Assembly: GCA_020846995.1 (NCBI GenBank)
Contig: JADLCV010000006.1
Span: 1 to 59,746 of the forward strand
Direction of reading: 5' to 3'
DNA length: 59,746 nt
Origin: Paracoccaceae bacterium
Lineage (GTDB): Bacteria > Pseudomonadota > Alphaproteobacteria > Rhodobacterales > Rhodobacteraceae
This document shows positions 53,429 to 59,746 of the stretch, piece by piece. The position numbers and the translations under genes were made by a program. Each line of letters starts with the position of its first letter. The first letter of the stretch is position 1. The notes under the pieces are model-generated. The model had not been told where the DNA came from, searched no databases, and worked only from the letters and a program-made list of their open reading frames with translations.

Positions 53429-54156
53429 TGGAGGGCCCCCCGCTCCTCGAGGTCGACGGCGTCACGCGCCGCTTCGGCAGCCTTGTCGCCAACGACGACG
53501 TCCGCTTCACCGTGCCGCGCGGCGGCCTGATCGGGCTCATCGGCCCCAACGGGGCGGGGAAGTCCACGCTCTTCAACCTCATCGCCGGTGTCTTTGCGCC
53601 CAGTGCCGGGCGCATTGTCTTCGACGGCACCGACATCACCCGGCTCCCGGCCCCCGCCCGCTGCGCCCTCGGCATCGCCCGCACCTTCCAGGTCGTGCGC
53701 AGCTTCAACGCCATGACCGTGCTCGACAACGTCCTCGTCGGGGCGCTCGTGCGCGATGCCGACACCCGGGCCGCGCGCTTCCGGGCCCACGAGATGCTCG
53801 TCTTCACCGGGCTCGACGGCCGCGCAAGGGCGCTCGCGGGCGAGCTCACCTCGCCCGAGAAGCGCCGCCTCGAGATGGCCCGGGCGCTGGCGACTAGGCC
53901 CAAGCTCCTCCTCCTCGACGAGGTCATGGCCGGCCTCACCCCGACCGAGGCGCGCGAGGGCATCGAGCTTGTGCGGCGGGTGCGCGCGAGCGGCATCACC
54001 GTCATCATGGTCGAGCATGTCATGGAGGTGGTGATGCCGCTTGTCGATCACGCCATCGTCCTCGACCTCGGCCGGGTGATCGCGAGCGGCCGGCCCGACG
54101 CCGTCGTGCGCGACCCCCGCGTCATCGAATCCTATCTCGGGGCCGGCCATGCTTGA
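53428..54156 (+). CDS. livG: Branched-chain-type ABC transporter ATPase, LivG family
   Basis: This 242-residue ATPase has Walker A GPNGAGKST (39-47), Walker B LLLLDE (160-165) and switch His197 in MVEHVME. The ABC signature is degenerate: ELTSPEKRR (139-147) instead of LSGGQ, and the Pro after the Walker B Glu is Val. Its partner LivF has a perfect signature, so one of the two composite ATP sites may be weakened. The start overlaps the livM stop by one base. Confidence 0.92.
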   Translation: MEGPPLLEVDGVTRRFGSLVANDDVRFTVPRGGLIGLIGPNGAGKSTLFNLIAGVFAPSAGRIVFDGTDITRLPAPARCALGIARTFQVVRSFNAMTVLDNVLVGALVRDADTRAARFRAHEMLVFTGLDGRARALAGELTSPEKRRLEMARALATRPKLLLLDEVMAGLTPTEAREGIELVRRVRASGITVIMVEHVMEVVMPLVDHAIVLDLGRVIASGRPDAVVRDPRVIESYLGAGHA

Positions 54157-54853
54157 GGTCCGCCATCTCGCCGCCGGCTACCACGGCCTCGTCGCCCTCG
54201 CCGATGTCTCCTTCGGCGTCGCGGCGGGCGAGATCCTCGTCGTCGCCGGCGCCAACGGGGCGGGCAAGTCGACCGTCCTCAAGACCGTCGCCGGGGTGGT
54301 CCCCGCGCGGAGCGGCACCATCACCTTCGACGGGGCGCGCATCGACCATCTGGCGGCGCACCGGATCACCCGGCTGGGGATGGCCTTCGTGCCCGAGGAG
54401 CGGCGCCTCTTCCCGCGCATGACGGTGCGCGACAACCTCCGCCTCGGCAGCTACCTGCACCGCCGGCGCGCCGACCGCGAGGCCCCGCTCGCCACCGTCC
54501 TGCGCCTCTTTCCGCGGCTCGAGGAGCGGATGGACCAGCTTGCCGCGACGCTCTCGGGGGGCGAGCAGCAGATGCTCGCGATCGGGCGGGCGCTGATGAC
54601 TCGGCCGCGGCTCCTCATGCTCGACGAGCCCTCGCAGGGGATCATGCCGCGGCTCGTCGCCGAGATCTTCCGCGCCATCGAGGAGGTGCGCCGGGCCGGC
54701 ATCACCATCCTGCTCGTCGAGCAGCGGCTGACCGAAAGCCTGGCCATCGCCGACAAGGCCATCATCCTGCGGACCGGCCGCATCGTCGTCGCCGGCACGG
54801 CCGCCGAGGTCCGGGCCAACCCCGAGGTCCGCAGCGCCTACCTTGGCATGTAG
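54149..54853 (+). CDS. livF: Branched-chain-type ABC transporter ATPase, LivF family
   Basis: This 234-residue ATPase has Walker A GANGAGKST (34-42), signature LSGGEQQ (135-141), Walker B LLMLDEP and the LivF-typical VEQ at the switch position. It overlaps livG by 8 bases. It completes the set SBP-LivH-LivM-LivG-LivF. Confidence 0.94.
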   Translation: MLEVRHLAAGYHGLVALADVSFGVAAGEILVVAGANGAGKSTVLKTVAGVVPARSGTITFDGARIDHLAAHRITRLGMAFVPEERRLFPRMTVRDNLRLGSYLHRRRADREAPLATVLRLFPRLEERMDQLAATLSGGEQQMLAIGRALMTRPRLLMLDEPSQGIMPRLVAEIFRAIEEVRRAGITILLVEQRLTESLAIADKAIILRTGRIVVAGTAAEVRANPEVRSAYLGM

Positions 54854-54882
54854 GCCCCGCGCGCGGCCGGCAGCGGCGGCCC

Positions 54883-54912
54883 TTGCCGTCGCGGGGGCGA
54901 TCCGCTTAGGTC
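54883..54912 (+). promoter_or_regulatory. Possible promoter of fghA
   Basis: TTGCCG (54883-54888), 18 bases, TAGGTC (54907-54912), 41 bases before the ATG. Alternatively TTAGGT at a 17-base spacing. It suggests that fghA can be expressed apart from the transporter operon. Confidence 0.45.
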
Positions 54913-54953
54913 GGGGCGGCGGCCGCGGTCCTGCGGCCGGGCGGGGAGGGGCC

Positions 54954-55784
54954 ATGCGGATCGTGTCGGAGCAGCGCGCCTTCGGAGGCGTGCAGTCGGT
55001 CTGTGCCCACCCGTCGGAGACCTGCGGCTGCGACATGACCTTCGGGCTCTACCTGCCGCCCCAGGCCCGGGACGGCAAGGTGCCGGTCCTGTGGTTCCTC
55101 GCCGGGCTGACCTGCACGCACGAGAACGCCATGCTCAAGGCCGGCGCCCAGGCCCATGCCGCCGAGCAGGGTTTTGCCCTGATCTTCCCCGACACGAGCC
55201 CGCGCGGCGCCGGCGTGCCCGACGATCCGGCCTTCGACCTCGGCCAGGGCGCGGGCTTCTACGTCAACGCCACCGAGGCGCCGTGGGACGCGCATTTCGC
55301 GATGTGGGACTACGTCACCGAGGAGCTTCCCGCCCTGGTCTTCCCGCGCTTCCCGCTCGATCCCGACCTCCAGGCGATCAGCGGCCATTCGATGGGCGGC
55401 CACGGGGCGCTGACGATCGCGATGGCCTTCCCCGAACGCTTCGCCGCCGTCTCGGCCTTTGCCCCGATCGCCAATCCGGTGCGCTCGGCCTGGGGGCAGA
55501 AGCAGTTCCGGGCCTATCTCGGCGAGGACACGACCGCCTGGGAGCCCCATGACGCCACCCTGATGATGGAGGACGTGGGCTTTCCCGGCCCGGTGCTGAT
55601 CGACCAGGGCGGCGCCGATCCCTACCTCGACCTCCTGATGCCCGAGGCGCTTGCCGCCGCCATGGCGGCGCGCCGCCAGCCCGGCGCCTTCCGCGTCCAG
55701 GCGGGCTACGACCACAGCTATTTCTTCGTCGCGAGCTTCATCGCCGACCATCTCGACTTCCACGCCCGGGCGATGGCCGACTGA
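54954..55784 (+). CDS. fghA: S-formylglutathione hydrolase
   Basis: This 276-residue esterase-D-type enzyme splits S-formylglutathione to formate and glutathione, the second step of glutathione-dependent formaldehyde oxidation. The triad is Ser146 in SGHSMGGHGAL, Asp222 in GGADPYL and His254 in GYDHSYFF. LAGLTCTHEN is the typical oxyanion strand. The formaldehyde-specific dehydrogenase partner is not in this window. Next to a possible one-carbon locus, it suggests that formaldehyde is a by-product. Confidence 0.94.
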   Translation: MRIVSEQRAFGGVQSVCAHPSETCGCDMTFGLYLPPQARDGKVPVLWFLAGLTCTHENAMLKAGAQAHAAEQGFALIFPDTSPRGAGVPDDPAFDLGQGAGFYVNATEAPWDAHFAMWDYVTEELPALVFPRFPLDPDLQAISGHSMGGHGALTIAMAFPERFAAVSAFAPIANPVRSAWGQKQFRAYLGEDTTAWEPHDATLMMEDVGFPGPVLIDQGGADPYLDLLMPEALAAAMAARRQPGAFRVQAGYDHSYFFVASFIADHLDFHARAMAD

Positions 55785-55880
55785 CCCCCGCCCGGGCCTC
55801 CGCGCCTGCCGCCGGCGGGCGCAGGGGCCGGATGCCGCACCCCCCTCCCGCCACCACCCCTCTCCCGCCGAGGCCCGACC

Positions 55881-56846
55881 GTGCAGCCCGCCCTCGCCCC
55901 GCAGAACAACACCGCCGGGGTCCTGTCCGTGATCGCCGGAAGCTTCTGCTTCTCGGTCAACGACATGGGGGTGAAGCTCCTGAGCGGGGACTATGCCCTC
56001 CACCAGCTCGTGCTGATGCGGGGGGTGGTGGCGCTCGCGGTGGCGCTCGTCCTCCTCGTGCCGCTCGACGGCGGCTTCGCCGTCCTGCGCACCCGCCGGC
56101 CGGGGGCGCATCTCCTGCGCGGGATCCTCATCGTCGTCAGCAACGCCTGCTACTTCCTCGCCCTCGTGACCCTGCCGCTCGCCGACGTGCTGGCGATCTT
56201 CTTCGTCGCTCCCCTCCTCATCACCGCCCTCTCGGTGCCGCTCCTGGGCGAGAAGGTGGGGATGCGGCGCTGGGCCTCGGTCGCCGTCGGCCTCGTCGGC
56301 GTCGTCGTCATGGTGCGCCCGGGCGACGAGACCTTCCGGCCCGAGGCGCTCCTGCCGCTCGTCTCGGCGCTCGCCTATTCGGTGACCTCGCTCGTCACCC
56401 GCCGCATCGGCGGGACCGAGCGGGCCTCGGCCATGGCGCTCTACATCCAGCTGGCCTTCATCCTCGTCAGCGGCGCCTTCGGGCTTGCGCTGGGCGACGG
56501 CCGGCTGGCCGGAGAGGGGGGGGCGACGCTCGCCTTCCTCCTCCGCGGCTGGGCCATGCCGTCGGGGGCCGACCTTGCCGTCATCACGCTGATCGGCGTC
56601 GTCAGCGCCTGCGGCAGCTGGCTGGTCGCGCAGGGCTACCGCATCTGCGAAGCCGGGCTCGCGGCGCCGTTCGAGTATTCGGCCCTGCCGCTCGCCGTCT
56701 TCTGGGGTGCCGCGGTCTTCGGCGACTGGCCGGCCACGACCGCCTGGGCCGGGATGGTGCTGATCGTGGGCTCGGGCCTCTACATGCTGTGGCGCGAATC
56801 GATCCGCGGCCGCCGCATCGCCGCCCGCCGGCCGGCCGGGCGCTGA
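55881..56846 (+). CDS. EamA/DMT-family permease
   Basis: This 321-residue inner-membrane protein has ten helices in two EamA repeats (about 15-145 and 160-305). It has AIFFVAPLLITALSVPLLGEKVG in the first and EYSALPLAVFWGAAVFGDWP in the second. The family exports or imports varied metabolites. It starts at a GTG; no close ribosome site is clear. It converges on the small membrane protein gene. Confidence 0.88.
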   Translation: MQPALAPQNNTAGVLSVIAGSFCFSVNDMGVKLLSGDYALHQLVLMRGVVALAVALVLLVPLDGGFAVLRTRRPGAHLLRGILIVVSNACYFLALVTLPLADVLAIFFVAPLLITALSVPLLGEKVGMRRWASVAVGLVGVVVMVRPGDETFRPEALLPLVSALAYSVTSLVTRRIGGTERASAMALYIQLAFILVSGAFGLALGDGRLAGEGGATLAFLLRGWAMPSGADLAVITLIGVVSACGSWLVAQGYRICEAGLAAPFEYSALPLAVFWGAAVFGDWPATTAWAGMVLIVGSGLYMLWRESIRGRRIAARRPAGR

Positions 56847-56856
56847 GGGCGCCCCC

Positions 56857-57069
56857 TCAGCCCGGGTTGCGCATCGCCGGGCGTGCGAGGGAGCGGTCCG
56901 GCGCCGGCGCCCGTTCGCGATGGGCATTAAGGGCGAGCGCGAGCGTCGCCGCGGCGCCCCCGAAGGCATAGACGAGGAGCGCGAGCCAGAACGGCAGCCC
57001 CGCCGTCCAGATCGCCGCGGCCGCCACCAGCCCCGCGCCCGACCCGCCCATCAACGCCCCGAGAGCCAT
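56857..57069 (-). CDS. Small two-helix membrane protein, unknown function
   Basis: This 70-residue reading from the ATG at 57069 has two hydrophobic segments (about 5-22 and 26-47) and a basic, Pro-rich tail. It resembles no family I can name; its plan is similar to small AtpI-like or DUF-type membrane proteins. An in-frame TTG at 57126 would add 19 residues. Codon use looks coding, but evidence is limited to the open frame and the helices. Confidence 0.45.
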   Translation of the reverse strand: MALGALMGGSGAGLVAAAAIWTAGLPFWLALLVYAFGGAAATLALALNAHRERAPAPDRSLARPAMRNPG

Positions 57070-57227
57070 GCCCGCCCCAAGCCCGTCCCCGCCGGCCTTC
57101 CTGCCGCAGCCGGACCCTAGCCTCAACCGGAGATTGAGTCAAAATTGTGACCGCGGGATGGCCGGTCCGGACCCATCTTCCTGTCCGGCCGTGGCCCGCA
57201 GGCACCAGTGCCGGCGCGACAACGACA

Positions 57228-57253
57228 AGGCCCGGGCCGCGGGGCCCGGGCCT
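57228..57253 (-). terminator. Intrinsic-type terminator of the Cys-tail protein gene
   Basis: An 11-base-pair perfect stem AGGCCCGGGCC / GGCCCGGGCCT around a 4-base loop lies 23 bases past the stop on the minus strand. It is followed by TTGTCGTTGTC. Confidence 0.65.
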
Positions 57254-57276
57254 GCCGGCCGGAGGTGGGAGAGGGC

Positions 57277-57696
57277 TCAGTAGCAGAGCCAGGCGTATTC
57301 GCACCAGCCGTTCCAGTAGCACTGCCAGGCCCAGACGCAGCCGCCGCGATACTGGGCCTCGGCGGCGGGGCGGATCTCGTCGATCATGGCCAGAAGGTTC
57401 GCGTCGTCGCCGGCCATCCCGGCGGCTTCGTCGAGGACGGCGCCGAGGTCGATCGGCTGGCCGTCGGCGCCGAGGATCTGGGTCTGGACCGTGGTCATCA
57501 TCCGAACCGCGGCGATGATGGCGAGCGCATCGCCCTTGGCGCGACCGTAGGCGAGAAGGTCTTGCGCCGTCTCGAGCGTGATCCGCTGCTCGGTCTGCTC
57601 GGTCGAGAGCGCGGCCTGCGCAGCCTGGGCCGAGGCGACGGGGGCGACGGAGAGGCTGCCGAAGACAAGCGCGACGGCGAGGACGAGACGTTTCAT
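57277..57696 (-). CDS. Small secreted protein with C-terminal Cys/aromatic hexad repeat, unknown function
   Basis: This 139-residue protein has a signal peptide (1-23, ending VASA). A helical middle (about 33-112) has a Y-G-R-x-K-G-D-A motif. The tail is remarkable: cysteines at 120, 126, 132 and 138 give three hexads and a remnant, CVWAWQ / CYWNGW / CEYAWL / CY, with an aromatic at position 3 of each full hexad. AGGAG precedes the ATG, a promoter and a terminator flank it, so it is a self-contained gene. The even cysteines and export suggest disulfides or metal binding, which is inference. Confidence 0.8.
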   Translation of the reverse strand: MKRLVLAVALVFGSLSVAPVASAQAAQAALSTEQTEQRITLETAQDLLAYGRAKGDALAIIAAVRMMTTVQTQILGADGQPIDLGAVLDEAAGMAGDDANLLAMIDEIRPAAEAQYRGGCVWAWQCYWNGWCEYAWLCY

Positions 57697-57786
57697 CGAA
57701 AGCTCCTGTCAGGGTGCAAGCGTGGCTGCGGCGCGGGCCCAAGGTGGGGAGGGGGGAGGAAGCGCCCGACCTCGCAGCGCGGGCTG

Positions 57787-57816
57787 ATCATGCCCCCGCC
57801 GGGGCCCGCCGGGCAA
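57787..57816 (-). promoter_or_regulatory. Promoter of the Cys-tail protein gene
   Basis: On the minus strand TTGCCC (57816-57811), an 18-base spacer, CATGAT (57792-57787), about 90 bases before the ATG. Each hexamer matches consensus at four of six positions. Confidence 0.45.
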
Positions 57817-57887
57817 GTGACGAATGCCTTCATCGACTTCGCCCGCCGGCGCCGCCCTTCCCCGCGCCCCGGGGGTCGGGGCGGGCC

Positions 57888-59597
57888 TCAGCGGCGGCCG
57901 GCGAAGCGGACCTGCCAGTCGGCGCGCTCCTCGTCGGTGATCTTGCGGAAGAGGACGTCGGGGGTCGCGAAGGGGTGGCCGGGAGGAAGACGGGTGAGCG
58001 CGGCGCCGAGGTCGTCGGGCCAGGCCCAGTCCTCGCAGCCGAGCGCACCCATCATCGCCGCGGCCGCGTCGGGAATGAAGGGCCGTGCGAGGATCGCGTA
58101 AAGCCGGATCAGGTTCAGCGCCAGGCGGACCGCCGCCGCCGCCGCCGCGGGATCGGTCCGGACCACCGTCCAGGGGGCGGCCGCCTGGAGGTATTCGTTG
58201 CCTGCGACCCAGATCGCCCGCAGTTCGGCCGCGGCCTTGCGGATCTCGATCGCGTCCATGTGGCCCTCGAAGGCGTCAAGCCGCTGCCCGAGGTCGGCCG
58301 CCAGCGTCGCCTCGCGCGGGCCCCACGTGCCCCCTTCGGGCACGCTCTCGCCGAACTTGGCGCGGCAGAACTTCGTCACCCGGCTGACGAGGTTGCCGAG
58401 GACGTCGGCGAGGTCCTTGTTGACGGCGGCCTGGAAGTTCTCCCAGGTGAACTCGGCATCGGCGTTCTCGGGGGCGTGCGAGAGGAGCCACCAGCGCCAG
58501 TAGTCGGCGGGCAGGATCGCCAGGGCCTGGTCCATGAACACCCCGCGGCCCCGCGAGGTCGAGAACTGCCCGCCGTCGTAGTTGAGGTAGTTGAACGACT
58601 TGATGTAGTCGACAAGCTTCCAGGGCTCGCCCGAGCCGAGGATCGTGGCGGGGAACGAGAGGGTATGGAAGGGGACGTTGTCCTTGCCCATGAACTGGAT
58701 GTAGGTGACGTCGCCGGCGCCGCGGTCGGTGCGCCACCAGCGCTCCCAGTCGCGGCCCTTGCCGGCCGCCACCCATTCCTGGGCGCAGGCGATGTATTCG
58801 ATCGGGGCATCGAACCAGACGTAGAAGACCTTGCCCTCCATCCCCGTCCACGGCGCCCCGGGGAACTGGACCGGCACCCCCCAGGCGAGGTCGCGGGTGA
58901 TGCCGCGGTCCTGGAGGCCGTCGCCGTCGTTCAGCCACTTCCTCGCGATCGAGGTGGTGAGGATCGGCCAGCCGGTCTTGCCGTCGATCCAGGCCGCGAG
59001 GCGGTCGCGCATCGCCGACTGGCGCAGGGAGAGGTGGCGGGTGGCCCGGAGCTCGAGGTCGGTCGCGCCCGAGATCGCCGAACGGGGGTTGATGAGCTCG
59101 CCCGGGTCGAGCTGCTTGGTGCAGTTGTCGCACTGGTCGCCGCGGGCGTCGGTGAAGCCGCAGTTGGGGCAGGTGCCCTCGATGTAGCGGTCGGGCAGGA
59201 AGCGGCCGTCGGCGACCGAATACATCTGCCGCTCGGTCACCTCGCTGATGAGCCCGGCGGCGGCGAGGCGAAGGGCGAAGTGCTGGGTCAGGCGGTGGTT
59301 CTCGGGGCTCGACGAGCGGCCGAAATGGTCGAAGGAGAGGCGGAAGCCCTGCGACAGGCGGGCCTGGACGGCGTGCATCTCGGCGCAGTATTCGGCCACC
59401 GGCCGGCCGGCCCGGGCGGCGGCGAGTTCGGCCGGCGTCCCGTGTTCGTCGGTGGCGCAGAGGAAGAGGACCTCATGCCCGCGCCCGCGCAGGTAGCGGG
59501 CATGGAGGTCGGCCGGCAGCTGGCTGCCGATCAGGTTGCCGAGATGCTTGATGCCGTTGATGTAGGGGATGGCGGAGGTGATCAGGTAGCGGGCCAC
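57888..59597 (-). CDS. metG: Methionyl-tRNA synthetase
   Basis: This 569-residue class I synthetase charges tRNA-Met. It has the HIGH-equivalent HLGN at 18-21 in [11 protein letters not shown], and zinc ligands C143-x2-C146 and C156-x2-C159. The KMSKS-equivalent is QFSTS near 345 ([11 protein letters not shown]), which lacks both lysines; I recall the same form in other Rhodobacterales, so it is a lineage trait. It ends after the anticodon-binding helical domain, without a C-terminal dimerisation/tRNA-binding module. A possible -10 (TAGAGG) lies about 36 bases upstream. Confidence 0.96.
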   Translation of the reverse strand: MARYLITSAIPYINGIKHLGNLIGSQLPADLHARYLRGRGHEVLFLCATDEHGTPAELAAARAGRPVAEYCAEMHAVQARLSQGFRLSFDHFGRSSSPENHRLTQHFALRLAAAGLISEVTERQMYSVADGRFLPDRYIEGTCPNCGFTDARGDQCDNCTKQLDPGELINPRSAISGATDLELRATRHLSLRQSAMRDRLAAWIDGKTGWPILTTSIARKWLNDGDGLQDRGITRDLAWGVPVQFPGAPWTGMEGKVFYVWFDAPIEYIACAQEWVAAGKGRDWERWWRTDRGAGDVTYIQFMGKDNVPFHTLSFPATILGSGEPWKLVDYIKSFNYLNYDGGQFSTSRGRGVFMDQALAILPADYWRWWLLSHAPENADAEFTWENFQAAVNKDLADVLGNLVSRVTKFCRAKFGESVPEGGTWGPREATLAADLGQRLDAFEGHMDAIEIRKAAAELRAIWVAGNEYLQAAAPWTVVRTDPAAAAAAVRLALNLIRLYAILARPFIPDAAAAMMGALGCEDWAWPDDLGAALTRLPPGHPFATPDVLFRKITDEERADWQVRFAGRR

Positions 59598-59746
59598 GGA
59601 CGCATCCCCTTCGGTTGCTCCGCCGCCCTCTAGCGCAGCCCCGCGCCAAGGGCCAGCGCCCGCGCCCCCCCGGGAGAATCCTGCGGCGTCGGGCGCGGCC
59701 GCGGCGCCCTGCCCGGGGGCGGCGGCCGGGGGAGATGGAGGCCGGA

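Noticed and set aside
56924-56933. Second CtrA site in the small membrane protein gene
   Set aside because: Only one TTAA half-site is present and it lies inside a reading frame.
57147-57283. Short plus-strand frames beside the Cys-tail gene
   Set aside because: They overlap its terminator hairpin and have no ribosome site or conserved features.
1-59746. tRNA genes, CRISPR arrays, insertion sequences, integrases
   Set aside because: I looked for T-loop sequences, regularly spaced repeats, terminal inverted repeats with transposase motifs and integrase motifs, and found none that hold up.

Overview
This is a very GC-rich (estimated above 70% G+C) chromosomal segment from an alphaproteobacterium, most likely a Rhodobacterales/Paracoccaceae relative. 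The evidence is the divergent regB / senC-regA redox regulon, a kinase-less DivL-type PAS protein beside tsaE-amgK-murU-addB-addA, a methionyl-tRNA synthetase whose KMSKS loop reads QFSTS, and the secB/fxsA/Tim44/Smr/hslVU neighbourhood. I see no tRNA, rRNA, CRISPR array, insertion sequence or prophage. The assignments come from reading translations and motifs; no database search was run.

Layout. (1) 1-6.8 kb: housekeeping genes: the coaE end, dnaQ, secB, fxsA, a Tim44-domain protein, an Smr endonuclease-like protein, a lipoprotein hydrolase, then hslU-hslV-trxA on the minus strand. (2) 6.8-17.4 kb, minus strand: divL, tsaE, amgK, murU, addB, addA. Those from tsaE to addA overlap end to start. 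A consensus CtrA box lies just before divL. (3) 17.5-20.4 kb: regB divergent from senC and regA, which control redox-responsive energy metabolism. (4) 20.4-25.6 kb: envelope genes: a small glycosyltransferase, waaA, a HIT protein, a GT14-type transferase and a divergent sulfotransferase. (5) 25.6-33.8 kb, minus strand: a long directional run of SPOR lipoprotein, dacA, tmk, holB, tatD, MBL hydrolase, AEC transporter, nth and a PfkB sugar kinase. (6) 34-36.8 kb: a divergent pair of lactonase-like hydrolases plus an endonuclease/exonuclease/phosphatase-fold protein. (7) 36.8-42.7 kb: argF, argD, metZ, epmA and efp.

(8) 42.7-55.8 kb is the accessory part. It holds a GntR regulator, a divergent MTHFR-family protein, an AraC regulator, an iron-type alcohol dehydrogenase, an ABC solute-binding protein, an ALDH7-type aldehyde dehydrogenase, and a divergent complete branched-chain-type ABC transporter with a second solute-binding protein, followed by S-formylglutathione hydrolase. 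Together these look like an uptake and oxidation locus for an unknown substrate that may release one-carbon units. (9) 55.9-59.7 kb: a DMT permease, a tiny membrane protein, a small secreted protein ending in a regular Cys/aromatic hexad repeat, and metG.

The most interesting items are the C-x5-C-x5-C-x5-C aromatic tail at 57.3 kb, the CtrA box in front of divL and the addAB-containing operon, the two-binding-protein catabolic locus, and a strong orphan promoter in the argD-metZ spacer that could make a small RNA or long leader.
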